Below, in pieces: positions 38,104-46,640 of a stretch of 64,000 bases of DNA. The DNA is from Streptococcus vicugnae. Lineage in GTDB: Bacteria; Bacillota; Bacilli; Lactobacillales; Streptococcaceae. A program made the translations under genes and the position numbers. The number at the start of each line of letters is the position of its first letter. Position 1 is the stretch's first letter. Below the pieces are notes generated by a model. The model was not told where the DNA came from, made no database searches, and worked only from the letters and a program-made list of their open reading frames with translations. Location: NCBI RefSeq assembly GCF_016461705.1, contig NZ_JAEMHW010000001.1, forward strand, positions 434,001 to 498,000, in the 5' to 3' direction.

Positions 38104-39318
38104 CTATCGTCTATATTGACTTAGAACACGTGTTAATTTCTCTTGGACCTCTGCCAATTCTTCAACACGTGGCAAATATACAATTCGGAAGTGATCTGGT
38201 TCTTTCCAGTTAAATCCTTTACCAGGAACCAACATCACTTTTTCTTGTTTCAATAACTCTAAACAGAATTGTTCATCGTCATCGATTTGATACATATCAC
38301 GATCAATTTTAGGGAAAATGTAAAGCCCTGCTTCTGGTTTCACTGCTGACAAACCTGGAACTTCATTAACTGCTTTATAAATGAAGTTACGTTGTTCGTA
38401 GATACGACCTCCAGGAATCAAAAGTTCATCAACTGATTGGTAACCACCTAGAGAAGTTTGCACAACATTTTGCCCCAGTACATTGGCACAAAGTCGCATA
38501 TTAGCTAGCATATTAAGCCCTTCAATATAGCCCTTAACGTTATGCTTAGGACCTGATAGAACCATCCAACCAACACGGAAACCACAAATGCGATGTGATT
38601 TTGATAAACCATTCATTGACACGCAGAAAACATCTGGTGCTAAGCTAGCAATTGCTGTATGTTTTTTACCGTCCATTACCAAGCGATCGTAGATTTCATC
38701 TGCGAAAATGATTAAGTCATTTTGACGAGCAATTTCTACAATCTCTTTTAACAAATCATCTGGGTACAAAGCACCCGTTGGGTTATTAGGATTTATGATA
38801 ACAATCGCTTTAGTATTTGATGTAATTTTTGACTTGATGTCATCAATATCAGGATACCAATTAGCTTGTTCATCACAGAGATAATGCACCGCATTTCCTC
38901 CTGCTAGGCTAACGCAAGCTGTCCACAATGGATAGTCTGGCATAGGAACCAAAACTTCATCACCGTCATCAAGAAGAGCTTGCAACGACATTGAAATCAA
39001 CTCAGAAACACCGTTTCCTAGGTAAATATCATCAATATCCACATGTGGGAAACCTTTTAATTGACAGTATTGCATAATAGCCTTACGGGCAGAAAAAATT
39101 CCTTTACTATCAGAATACCCTTCACTGTTTCGTGCATGAGCAATCAAGTCACGAATAACTTCGTCTGGTGCTTGAAAACCAAAAGCTGCTGGGTTCCCAG
39201 TATTGAGGCGAAGAATTTTTTCACCATTAGCAATCATGCGGTTTGCTTCATCAAGAATTGGGCCACGAATATCATATGCAACGTGTTCTAGCTTTGAAGA
39301 TTTATCAAATATTTTCAT
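38104..39318 (-). CDS. Pyridoxal-phosphate aminotransferase (AlaT-like, class I/II)
   Basis: This 404-residue fold-type I aminotransferase has IINPNNPTGALYP, FADEIYDRL and the PLP lysine in SMNGLSKSHRICGFRVGWM. The sequence resembles AlaT-type alanine aminotransferases. In streptococci it typically sits next to codY, linking it to pyruvate/alanine and branched-chain nitrogen balance. It is followed by a very strong terminator. Confidence 0.88.
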   Translation of the reverse strand: MKIFDKSSKLEHVAYDIRGPILDEANRMIANGEKILRLNTGNPAAFGFQAPDEVIRDLIAHARNSEGYSDSKGIFSARKAIMQYCQLKGFPHVDIDDIYLGNGVSELISMSLQALLDDGDEVLVPMPDYPLWTACVSLAGGNAVHYLCDEQANWYPDIDDIKSKITSNTKAIVIINPNNPTGALYPDDLLKEIVEIARQNDLIIFADEIYDRLVMDGKKHTAIASLAPDVFCVSMNGLSKSHRICGFRVGWMVLSGPKHNVKGYIEGLNMLANMRLCANVLGQNVVQTSLGGYQSVDELLIPGGRIYEQRNFIYKAVNEVPGLSAVKPEAGLYIFPKIDRDMYQIDDDEQFCLELLKQEKVMLVPGKGFNWKEPDHFRIVYLPRVEELAEVQEKLTRVLSQYRR

Positions 39319-39354
39319 AGATTTTACCTCGTTTCAAATATTATAAACTTTCCT

Positions 39355-41121
39355 TTATAATTTTTCAATCCAAGAAAGGTCCGTTAATCGTAAAAAATAA
39401 TCAAGATAGTTATCATCAGAGGATAGTTCTTTTTCAATTTTCCGAACGGTAACTGTGTAGTCTGTGATAATCCCATCGGTACTAGTTTCTAGGTACCTTT
39501 GAATATCATCTCTAGAATTAACTGTCCAAACATAGATTTTCTTACCATTTTGATGCGCCCTACGAGCTAAAAATTCATTATAAGAAAAGTCCTCAATTGC
39601 ATAAAAATCCACTTTTTGACTTGTGAAATCACCAAGTTGAAATGAAATCGTATAACCAGACTGAATAGTAGGATCAAGCTGTTTGACTTTCTCAATAGTC
39701 TTTAAATCAGCGGACATAACCAGATAAGAAGAATCGATATTTAGCTCTTTCATTTTATCCACAAAAAGTTGTTCATAATTATCAGGCTCATTTCCAGCTG
39801 GTTTTAGTTCAACTAACAACTTAACTCCTAACTGTTTAGCCTTAGCGACGTACTCTTCAAATGAAACTATTTTTGATTGGTGTCCAGATTGTTTTATTTT
39901 TAAACCAAGGACATCTTTAGCCTGAGATTTGGAAATACTAATATTTTTTCCAGTTAGACGTTTAAGGTTATCATCATGGCTAACAATAAAGTGACCATCC
40001 TTTGATAAAATAATATCCATTTCTGAATAAGTCGCTCCTGCATTAGCAGCCGCTTCTAAAGACTCTAAAGAATTTTCAACACCTTGAGAAACCATACCTC
40101 TGTGAGCGATAATCGATAAATTTTTCGACGGTTCCCCAGAAGCTTTCAAAGCGTTGTATGTAAAATTAATACCACCAACAACTATCAAAAGTCCAGTCAA
40201 AGCTAACAAGCGATGTTGCTTTTTCCTTTCATCAGTAAACTGATTTTGAATTTTCTCATGTTCAAATCCCTTTAACAGATATGAGAGGGAGGTTAGCTTA
40301 AATGCCAAACGTCCTGCAAAAAGGACACCCCAGACATATGATAAAAATAAGGTTTCAACCCAAAAAGTTTTATCACTGCCATCGACAAGAGCAGCTAAAG
40401 TAATTCCAAATCCACTTAACAGCCCAACAATTGCTATAACCGCTAGAGCTATGATACCAATTCCAAATAATCTAAAGAATTTCTTTCCCTGAGTCAACTG
40501 CCAAGATTTCTTCATATAATGAGTGAAGCGTTGTTTATTTTGAGTGACTGCCAGAGGAAGAGCATAGATAAAGCGCAAATTAAGATAAGCCAAAATAATA
40601 TATAAGCCATAATAAATCACTTTGCCATTTGTGGATTTCACCAGCTCTCCTGAAATAAAATTAGGAATATAAAGATTTTCTAGCAAAGCTGATGACACCA
40701 AAAATTCAACAAAGGGAATAGTCAGAATCAAATATAATAAGTAGGCAAGGAAATGCCAACCAGAAATCAATTTAAAGAAATTACGGCTTCTCTCCTTGAA
40801 ATAAGAGAATCCCACTCCAAGCTTAGATTCCTTGAACTCAATAATTCCTACTAATAGAGAAAACTCTAGGTAAACTAAAAAGGCTAGCAGTAAAAGATAT
40901 AAAAAAAGTACAAGCAAAGTCAAAGGATTGGTTAAAAAACTCAATAAATTATCTGTAGTAATTCCTGGGATATTTGAATTAACCAAAATAACTCTTAAAA
41001 GTAAAGACAACATATAAGCTCCAACTGTCGTCATCAACAACTGGAGAATACTTGTCCTTAAGATATAAGTATACTTGTGTCTGTTTAAGTCCTTTAAAAC
41101 ATTTTTGATATCTTTAATCAT
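39355..41121 (-). CDS. Membrane-anchored glycerophosphodiester phosphodiesterase
   Basis: This 588-residue protein has an N-terminal region of about eight TM helices (glycerophosphodiesterase membrane domain, residues 1-320), then an extracytoplasmic GDPD catalytic domain. The catalytic domain has IAHRGMVSQGVENSLES, FIVSHDDNLKRLTG and LLVELKP, containing the active His and metal-binding Glu residues. It probably releases glycerol-phosphate from phospholipid or lipoteichoic acid-derived diesters. ATG 41121 is preferred (GAGGA five bases upstream) over a GTG at 41142. A CodY-like box overlaps its promoter. Confidence 0.88.
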   Translation of the reverse strand: MIKDIKNVLKDLNRHKYTYILRTSILQLLMTTVGAYMLSLLLRVILVNSNIPGITTDNLLSFLTNPLTLLVLFLYLLLLAFLVYLEFSLLVGIIEFKESKLGVGFSYFKERSRNFFKLISGWHFLAYLLYLILTIPFVEFLVSSALLENLYIPNFISGELVKSTNGKVIYYGLYIILAYLNLRFIYALPLAVTQNKQRFTHYMKKSWQLTQGKKFFRLFGIGIIALAVIAIVGLLSGFGITLAALVDGSDKTFWVETLFLSYVWGVLFAGRLAFKLTSLSYLLKGFEHEKIQNQFTDERKKQHRLLALTGLLIVVGGINFTYNALKASGEPSKNLSIIAHRGMVSQGVENSLESLEAAANAGATYSEMDIILSKDGHFIVSHDDNLKRLTGKNISISKSQAKDVLGLKIKQSGHQSKIVSFEEYVAKAKQLGVKLLVELKPAGNEPDNYEQLFVDKMKELNIDSSYLVMSADLKTIEKVKQLDPTIQSGYTISFQLGDFTSQKVDFYAIEDFSYNEFLARRAHQNGKKIYVWTVNSRDDIQRYLETSTDGIITDYTVTVRKIEKELSSDDNYLDYFLRLTDLSWIEKL

Positions 41122-41140
41122 ACTTTTCCTCACTTTTACC

Positions 41141-41166
41141 ATTATAGCAAAAATATTCAGAAAAAT
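41141..41166 (-). promoter_or_regulatory. GDPD promoter with CodY-like box
   Basis: Minus-strand extended TGCTATAAT has its -10 at 41141-41146. AATATTCAGAAAAAT (41152-41166, plus strand) has two mismatches to the CodY consensus and lies just upstream of the -10, where binding would block transcription. Confidence 0.5.
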
Positions 41167-41200
41167 TCCTTAAACGCTTTCATTTTTTACCCAAATAGAG

Positions 41201-41439
41201 TATAATAATTTTAGGGATATTTCTCATGATAATTGTAAGCGGTTAACGTTTGATTATCTTATCCCGACTAGCTTATTAAAATTATTGATATGGGCAGGAA
41301 GTTTGGAATGCGGAATGCTGTTATCTTATTAACAGCTGACAGATAACTAACCTTAGTTCTCGATAAACCAAGATTTCTTACCAGTCCTACATTTTCGCTC
41401 ACTTTTACGCTCTTGCTAGCATAATTAAGGAGGCAGCTT
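41201..41439 (+). promoter_or_regulatory. Possible promoter and ~230-base leader of the universal stress gene
   Basis: TATAAT at 41201-41206 is the only good plus-strand -10 before 41440; the -35 is weak. The leader contains two hairpins, GATAAT...ATTATC (about 41228-41258) and GCTGTTA...TAACAGC (41317-41336). It holds no ORF with a ribosome-binding site. No known riboswitch was recognised. Confidence 0.45.
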
Positions 41440-41892
41440 ATGTCACATCATTATGAAAAAATCCTAATTGCTATTGATGGTTCTTATGAATCAGAATTGG
41501 CTTTTGAAAAAGGGGTAAATGTTGCACTACGCAACAACGCAGAGTTACTACTTACACACGTCATTGATACACGCGCTTTGCAAAGCGTAGCTACTTTCGA
41601 TACTTACGTCTATGAAAAACTCGAACAAGAAGCTAAAGAAGTATTGGATGACTACGAAAAACAAGCTCGCGATAAAGGATTGACAAAAATCAAACAAATC
41701 ATTGAATTTGGCAATCCAAAAACACTCCTAGCTCGTGATATTCCTGATAAAGAAAAAGCTGATTTGATTATGGTTGGGGCTACTGGTCTTAACACATTTG
41801 AACGACTTCTTATTGGTTCTTCATCAGAATACATTATGCGCCATGCAAAAGTCGATTTGCTAGTTGTTCGTGATAGCGAAAAGACATTCTAA
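41440..41892 (+). CDS. Universal stress protein UspA family
   Basis: This 150-residue single-domain Usp starts YEKILIAIDGSYESELAFEK. It ends with the ATP-binding motif GATGLNTFERLLIGSSSEY (G-x2-G-x9-G-S), indicating an ATP-binding subtype. AGGAGG precedes the ATG. It has its own leader and a terminator shared with the convergent HAD gene. The specific stress role is unknown. Confidence 0.92.
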   Translation: MSHHYEKILIAIDGSYESELAFEKGVNVALRNNAELLLTHVIDTRALQSVATFDTYVYEKLEQEAKEVLDDYEKQARDKGLTKIKQIIEFGNPKTLLARDIPDKEKADLIMVGATGLNTFERLLIGSSSEYIMRHAKVDLLVVRDSEKTF

Positions 41893-41959
41893 GTCTTGAG
41901 TAATATCAATTCTCTTTAATAATAATTTTTAATCAACTATTCTATAATTACGAAAAAAG

Positions 41960-41990
41960 CCAAGTTAGTCTAATGACTAGCTTGGTTTCT
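41960..41990. terminator. Bidirectional terminator overlapping the HAD stop codon
   Basis: CCAAGTTAGTC (41960-41970) pairs with GACTAGCTTGG (41975-41985). Seven T follow on the plus strand and a T run on the minus strand. The stem includes the final codons and stop (41970-41972) of the convergent HAD gene. Confidence 0.8.
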
Positions 41991-43373
41991 TTTTTTACGA
42001 TTTAACGATTTTTGAATTTGTCGGTCCAGCTCACGTTTAATTGCAGGTTCTGGTGCAAATTTTTCTTCCCAATCATCTGGTTTTAAAATCTTATGTGTAA
42101 CTGGATCAAAGTGCGCTTGACCATCAGGGAATATTTTACCCATATTTGACTCATGAACAATATCAAAAAATGGTTTTGGGTCAACCCCCATCAAAACAAA
42201 GGAACCATAAGTCAAATACAACAAATCCGTCAAAGCATCCACCTGACCAACAAGTGGTGTCTCAGGATGTTCTTTACTTTTAATTTTATGAACAGCTTTA
42301 TCCACAGCTTCATGCAAATTAGCTACAGATTGTTGGAAAGCTTCTGGATTTCCTTTACTTGTCGCATACAAGAATTCGACAATCTCTTCAACTTTGAAAT
42401 CAGAGCGATGGTCAGCTTCCTCAACCCCATATAATCTAGGAGTCTCATAAGTTTCACCGTCCATTTGATGGTGGAAATCTTTGACTTTATTGAAGTTGTC
42501 ATCTTGACTATCAAAGCGTTCACCAACTTCAACGTGAATCAAACCATAGTGAGCTAAGGCTTTTGAAATACCATCATTGTTGTTAGTATCTGTTGTATAA
42601 GTTGCTACGGACTTGACAGACTCGATAGCATTTCCCATAGCAACACTAATACCGACACCAGATAACATTTCAATATCATTATCAGAATCACCAAAGGCCA
42701 TGACCTCATCTAGGCTAAAGCCAAACATCTCACCGACTCGCTCAATTCCTTTGACTTTGGATTGTCCCTTTGAAATCAAGTCAGCTGAATAAGGGCTACT
42801 ACGTGTGACTTTAATATAAGGAAAAGCATTTTGAATATTAGCTGTTTCACCTTCAGTTGCCACAAACACCACTTGATAAATCGGTTGACGCATAATCGCC
42901 AATAACCCATTTAAATTTTGTGGTTTGAAACGTCGGATAAAGTGTTTAAAACTGCGCTCCACCGCTTTTGCCCAACGTTTCGGAACAAGGGTGCTGACAA
43001 CTTGACCAAAGCGACTTGTCCCCATGTTGATAATACGAGAGCCTAGCAAACCTGAAGCTGTTCCCAGAGAGATTTCACGGCGATGATCATTGGCATAACG
43101 AATCAAACGATAAACCGTCGACACAGCCATTTGATTATGATAAAGCACCTGATCTCGTGTAAAAATATATTGACCATTATAAGAAATAGCAAAATCCAAA
43201 CCAAGATTTTCTAGATATGGTTGCACAAAACCTGGACCACGTCCCGTTGCCACTCCCACAAAAATTCCTTGTTTTTTCAAACTATTTATAGCTTTCAAGG
43301 TCGATTGTTGCACATTCTTACGATCATTCAAAAGTGTCCCATCAATATCAAAAAATACTGCTTTTATTGCCAA
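41970..43373 (-). CDS. Cof-type HAD hydrolase fused to a MazG-like C-terminal domain
   Basis: This 467-residue two-domain protein has HAD-IIB phosphatase motifs FFDIDGTLLND (Asp9, Asp11) and MAFGDSDNDIEML in residues 1-270. A roughly 190-residue C-terminal domain with VGQVDALTDLLYLTYGSFVL and an FFDIVHESNMGKIFPDG stretch resembles phosphoribosyl-ATP pyrophosphohydrolase/MazG-like folds. The combination suggests sugar- or nucleotide-phosphate clean-up, but substrates are unknown. The last codons lie in the terminator stem. Confidence 0.82.
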   Translation of the reverse strand: MAIKAVFFDIDGTLLNDRKNVQQSTLKAINSLKKQGIFVGVATGRGPGFVQPYLENLGLDFAISYNGQYIFTRDQVLYHNQMAVSTVYRLIRYANDHRREISLGTASGLLGSRIINMGTSRFGQVVSTLVPKRWAKAVERSFKHFIRRFKPQNLNGLLAIMRQPIYQVVFVATEGETANIQNAFPYIKVTRSSPYSADLISKGQSKVKGIERVGEMFGFSLDEVMAFGDSDNDIEMLSGVGISVAMGNAIESVKSVATYTTDTNNNDGISKALAHYGLIHVEVGERFDSQDDNFNKVKDFHHQMDGETYETPRLYGVEEADHRSDFKVEEIVEFLYATSKGNPEAFQQSVANLHEAVDKAVHKIKSKEHPETPLVGQVDALTDLLYLTYGSFVLMGVDPKPFFDIVHESNMGKIFPDGQAHFDPVTHKILKPDDWEEKFAPEPAIKRELDRQIQKSLNRKKRNQASH

Positions 43374-43443
43374 ACCGTTTCTCGCCCTCCCTCTTTATGT
43401 TAAAATAGATTATATCACATTTTTAAAAGGAAGTTTTATTGTC

Positions 43444-44406
43444 ATGAAAAAAATCCTTGTCTTGCACACGGGTGGCACCATTTCAATGCAGGCTGATGAA
43501 GCTGGTCATGTCCGCCCAGAAAATGATAATCCGATGAACCATGTCGGTGTCAATCTTGAGAACATTCAAGTGACAGCACTTGATTTTTTTAATGTTCCAA
43601 GTCCCCATATTACACCAAGACACATGTTAAAGCTTTATCAAAAAATAAAAGAAGAAGCTGAAAACTATGATGGTGTTGTCATCACTCATGGTACTGATAC
43701 CCTTGAAGAAACAGCCTATTTTCTCGATACAATGGAAGTTCCTAACATTCCAATCGTCCTTACTGGTGCCATGCGCTCATCAAATGAGTTAGGTAGTGAT
43801 GGTGTTTATAACTATCTTAGCGCCCTTCGCGTTGCTAGCCATGAAAAAGCCATCGGCAAAGGTGTCTTGGTCGTTATGAATGATGAAATTCATGCTGCAA
43901 AATACGTCACAAAAACACACACTACTAACGTTTCAACCTTCAGAACACCCATTCATGGGCCACTTGGCATCATCATGAAACACGATATTCTCTTTTTCCG
44001 TACCGCAGAACCTCGTGTTCGCTTTGATTTGCAAGATATCTCAGGTACAGTTCCTATCATCAAAGCTTACGCTGGTATGGGAGGCGATGGTATCATTAGT
44101 TTCCTTAATCCAAGCAACGTTCAAGGTGTGGTCATCGAAGCACTTGGTGCTGGAAACATGCCACCACGCGCTGCTGAAGAAATCTATGACCTCATCAAGC
44201 AAGGAGTTCCTGTTGTCCTTGTCTCACGTTGCTTTAACGGTATTACTGAACCTGTTTATGCCTACGAAGGAGGCGGCGTTCAACTCGCTAATGCTGGGGT
44301 TATGTTCGTCAAAGAACTCAATGCCCAAAAAGCCCGCTTAAAACTCCTTATCGCCTTAAACGCAGGCTTAAAAGGACAAGAACTAAAAGAATATATCGAA
44401 GGATAA
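43444..44406 (+). CDS. L-asparaginase, type I
   Basis: This 320-residue cytoplasmic asparaginase has the N-terminal threonine motif LHTGGTIS (Thr12) and the second site VITHGTDTLEETAYFL, both catalytic threonine regions of the family. The length is typical of bacterial AnsA. It is divergent from the HAD gene and ends at a shared terminator. Confidence 0.92.
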   Translation: MKKILVLHTGGTISMQADEAGHVRPENDNPMNHVGVNLENIQVTALDFFNVPSPHITPRHMLKLYQKIKEEAENYDGVVITHGTDTLEETAYFLDTMEVPNIPIVLTGAMRSSNELGSDGVYNYLSALRVASHEKAIGKGVLVVMNDEIHAAKYVTKTHTTNVSTFRTPIHGPLGIIMKHDILFFRTAEPRVRFDLQDISGTVPIIKAYAGMGGDGIISFLNPSNVQGVVIEALGAGNMPPRAAEEIYDLIKQGVPVVLVSRCFNGITEPVYAYEGGGVQLANAGVMFVKELNAQKARLKLLIALNAGLKGQELKEYIEG

Positions 44407-44417
44407 AAAATCCACAC

Positions 44418-44455
44418 AAAAAAGCTGAAATCCGAATCTGGACTTCAGCTTTTTT
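44418..44455. terminator. Bidirectional terminator between asparaginase and XRE gene
   Basis: AAAAAAGCTGAA (44418-44429) pairs with TTCAGCTTTTTT (44444-44455), with an additional TCC/GGA inner pair. A and T tracts lie on both flanks. Confidence 0.9.
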
Positions 44456-44663
44456 ACTCTTCATCAGGAATGTATTCTAAAATATCACCAGGTTGGCAGC
44501 CTAACTCACGACAAATCGCATCTAGTGTCGTTAAACGAACCGCTTTTGCTTTACCTGTTTTTAGGATAGAGAGATTAGCATTTGTAATACCGATACGTTC
44601 AGCTAATTCACCTGATTTCATTTTTCGTTTTGCTAATTCAACATCAAGATTAATTTGAATCAT
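44454..44663 (-). CDS. XRE-family (YozG-like) HTH regulator
   Basis: This 69-residue Cro/C1 HTH protein begins IQINLDVELAKRKMKSGELA and has ERIGITNANLSILKTGKAKA as the HTH. It belongs to the small YozG-type regulators that accompany DUF2975 membrane proteins in Firmicutes. ATG 44663 has AGAGG seven bases upstream; a longer frame to 44702 overlaps the preceding gene without such a site. It is the last gene of the 46196-to-44454 operon and is the likely binder of the TATCGA palindromes at its promoter. Confidence 0.88.
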   Translation of the reverse strand: MIQINLDVELAKRKMKSGELAERIGITNANLSILKTGKAKAVRLTTLDAICRELGCQPGDILEYIPDEE

Positions 44664-44673
44664 ATGACTACCT

Positions 44674-45177
44674 CTAAATTGTAAATTCATTTTCTTCAGC
44701 AATGATATTAGCTTCTTTTAAAATCATTGAAAATACCCAAACAACAAATGCAGCTACCAGATAAGCCCAGTTAACAAAAGTCAAAACTCCTGAACCAGAA
44801 CACAAACTTTGGAACCAACTATCTAAAAATGCAAGGGCAATAAAATTGTACTCAACATAACGAGCTAGTTTTACATTTTCTGGTGTAAAAATATTATTAT
44901 CGATGATATTTTTGAAAAATAATTTCACAAAAATAAGGAGCGCAATCCAAAGGCATGAATTAACAGCAAACAAACTAAGAAATGATGGCGAATGCAAGAG
45001 CTTTTCCGGAATATCAACGTTAAGTGAAAAACCATTTCCAGCTTGATTAGTCAAATCTATATGAGGTTGTGTTAAAGAAAGAGTAATTCCGACTATTGTA
45101 GATAAGATGATTAAAGCAATCGTAACATTAATAATAACATTAGCAACTTTCAAAGCTTTATAGTTTGTTTTTTTCAT
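44674..45177 (-). CDS. DUF2975-family membrane protein
   Basis: This 167-residue protein has four TM segments (about residues 12-34, 66-88, 110-128 and 132-152) and a loop NNIFTPENVKLARYVEYN typical of DUF2975. Function is unknown. B. subtilis yoaS-yozG is a comparable DUF2975-XRE pair. It lies 10 bases upstream of the XRE gene and 27 bases after the second small paralogue. Confidence 0.82.
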   Translation of the reverse strand: MKKTNYKALKVANVIINVTIALIILSTIVGITLSLTQPHIDLTNQAGNGFSLNVDIPEKLLHSPSFLSLFAVNSCLWIALLIFVKLFFKNIIDNNIFTPENVKLARYVEYNFIALAFLDSWFQSLCSGSGVLTFVNWAYLVAAFVVWVFSMILKEANIIAEENEFTI

Positions 45178-45204
45178 GATTGTCTCCTTAAAAATATTTT
45201 CCCA

Positions 45205-45672
45205 TTAAGCTAAGTGACGAGCACGAAGCCATTTACTAATCACAACAGCAAGGACCAAAAAGCCGCAAACTGAAAAGTCAACTGTCATATTACTTGTATT
45301 AGAAGCATTTGTCAAGATGTTTTGGAAAACTGATACCACAAATGTGTAAAGAGTTGCTTTTTTCAAAAAGCTATAAGTACGGTCTGAAAGAATATCAGCA
45401 ACTGTCAAATCAGAAAGGAAAGCTTTTAATTTAGTAAGTCCGTAAATAATGGCACCATTTACCAGACAAGTCAAAAATGTAATGCCCCAAGTATGTTGGC
45501 TCTTACTAATTGCCCACTCAATCATACCGTATTGACCTAGAGCCATTTTATCGTAACCGTAAAAATGTGAAGCAAAGTCAGCAAGAATGATTAAAACAAG
45601 ACTCACAACAGTGATGTTGATAGCAATTTTAGCAACAGTTTTGACAGCAGTTTCGATAGTTTTTGTATTCAT
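45205..45672 (-). CDS. Small DUF2975-like membrane protein, paralogue B
   Basis: This 155-residue protein has four TM segments (about 14-32, 62-80, 105-122, 128-147). It aligns without gaps with the product at 45729-46196, with 85 of 155 residues identical by hand count, including YGYD, YGLT, LYTF and the C-terminal LRAR. The [14 protein letters not shown] loop corresponds to the DUF2975 loop of the third gene. Function is unknown; the tandem copy points to a recent duplication with divergence. Confidence 0.75.
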   Translation of the reverse strand: MNTKTIETAVKTVAKIAINITVVSLVLIILADFASHFYGYDKMALGQYGMIEWAISKSQHTWGITFLTCLVNGAIIYGLTKLKAFLSDLTVADILSDRTYSFLKKATLYTFVVSVFQNILTNASNTSNMTVDFSVCGFLVLAVVISKWLRARHLA

Positions 45673-45728
45673 AATAAATCTCCTTTTTATATTAATAAAT
45701 GGTGGGTATAACGAAAATGATCTTTGGT

Positions 45729-46196
45729 TTAAGCCGTGCGACGTGCACGTAGGTATTTAACAAGTAGATAAACAAGAACGAAATAAGCGCAAATTGAAAA
45801 ATCAAAAATAAGATGTGCTTGATGCATTGATGTTGATAGCATATTTTGAAGAAATGATACAAAGAATGTATAAAGGCTAGCTTGTTTTAAGAAACGGTAG
45901 GTTTTATCAGCCAAAATATCTTTTACTGTAAAGTTGGCAATAAAGTGTTTGAGTTGTGTCAATCCATAAATCATAGCGCTATTTGTTACAATTGTCAGAG
46001 CTGTTACTAACCATGTATTCGTTTCTTTTCCAATTGTCCAATCAATCACTCCGTAATGACCAACATTGACTGTATCATAGCCATAAATATGTGAAATTAA
46101 ATCTGCCAAAATAGTTAAGACTAAAACAACACTAGTAAGATTAATAGCAAGTTTAGCGGCTGTTTTGACGATGTTTTCGATAGTTTTTGTGTTCAT
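45729..46196 (-). CDS. Small DUF2975-like membrane protein, paralogue A
   Basis: This is the first gene of the accessory operon: 155 residues, four TM segments, a basic C-terminus (KYLRARRTA) and a [14 protein letters not shown] loop. It is transcribed from a strong promoter flanked by two TATCG palindromes. Each of the two paralogues has an AGGAGAT-type ribosome-binding site in a near-identical context. The role is not known; a membrane sensor or bilayer-stress protein is conceivable but not supported by any motif. Confidence 0.75.
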   Translation of the reverse strand: MNTKTIENIVKTAAKLAINLTSVVLVLTILADLISHIYGYDTVNVGHYGVIDWTIGKETNTWLVTALTIVTNSAMIYGLTQLKHFIANFTVKDILADKTYRFLKQASLYTFFVSFLQNMLSTSMHQAHLIFDFSICAYFVLVYLLVKYLRARRTA

Positions 46197-46291
46197 GATA
46201 AATCTCCTAAAAATGTTTGTTATGGATTTGGAATTGAGCTCATTTTAAAATCCGTTTCACGATATTAAATTATTCTTTTTCGAAAATCTTT

Positions 46292-46306
46292 TATCGTTTT
46301 TCGATA
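46292..46306. promoter_or_regulatory. Operator B of the DUF2975/XRE operon
   Basis: TATCGTTTTTCGATA has 5-bp perfect arms and lies just downstream of the -10. It is probably bound by the XRE protein of the same operon. Confidence 0.65.
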
Positions 46307-46311
46307 TATTT

Positions 46312-46339
46312 AGTATACCACAAGTTTTTCGTTTTGCAA
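46312..46339 (-). promoter_or_regulatory. Promoter of the DUF2975/XRE operon
   Basis: On the minus strand TTGCAA (46334-46339), 16 bases and extended TGGTATACT (-10 at 46312-46317). It is bracketed by operators A and B. Confidence 0.75.
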
Positions 46340-46347
46340 CACTTTTT

Positions 46348-46362
46348 TATCGAAAATCGATA
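46348..46362. promoter_or_regulatory. Operator A of the DUF2975/XRE operon
   Basis: TATCGAAAATCGATA is a perfect palindrome (6-bp arms, AAA centre) eight bases upstream of the -35. Its centre is 56 bases from that of operator B. Confidence 0.65.
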
Positions 46363-46403
46363 TTTTTTTATTTTTTCGTGAATTTTTCACTGTTTTTACC
46401 AGA

Positions 46404-46440
46404 ATTTAAACATAAAAAAGCCCAGTCATTTCGACTGAGC
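46404..46440 (-). terminator. Hairpin with T tract downstream of the 46529-46600 ORF
   Basis: GCCCAGTC and GACTGAGC form an 8-bp stem with one mismatch (about 46417-46437), followed on the minus strand by six T. It implies a transcript from the 46440-46640 interval, which otherwise has no recognised gene. Confidence 0.55.
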
Positions 46441-46528
46441 CAGTTTTTTACTATGGTCTTACGTCTTTATCATGGGTGTTATTTATTACTGCCATAGAAT
46501 ACTATCAAAAAAGAGTACTCTTATCAGC

Positions 46529-46600
46529 CTACTTGCCGTAAGCTGGTTTTTCATCAATCTTTTTAGTAAAGGTCAATTTATAAGTCACGTGTATTGTCAT
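46529..46600 (-). CDS. Short ORF of 23 codons, unknown
   Basis: ATG 46600 is preceded by GAGG at eight-base spacing and opens a 23-codon frame (MTIHVTYKLTFTKKIDEKPA, then YGK) ending in TAG. The peptide is basic and not hydrophobic, so it is neither a typical signal peptide nor a short hydrophobic pheromone. It lies downstream of the recG terminator and upstream of another terminator-like hairpin. It could be a real small protein, a leader peptide or the remnant of a longer decayed gene; none is established. Confidence 0.3.
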   Translation of the reverse strand: MTIHVTYKLTFTKKIDEKPAYGK

Positions 46601-46640
46601 AAGAGTTACCTCATCTTTCATTTTGTAACTTCATTATAAA

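Noticed and set aside
41234..41247. cre-like TGTAAGCGGTTAAC in the universal stress gene leader
   Set aside because: The last two positions do not fit the catabolite-response consensus and it lies downstream of the likely promoter, so evidence is too weak.
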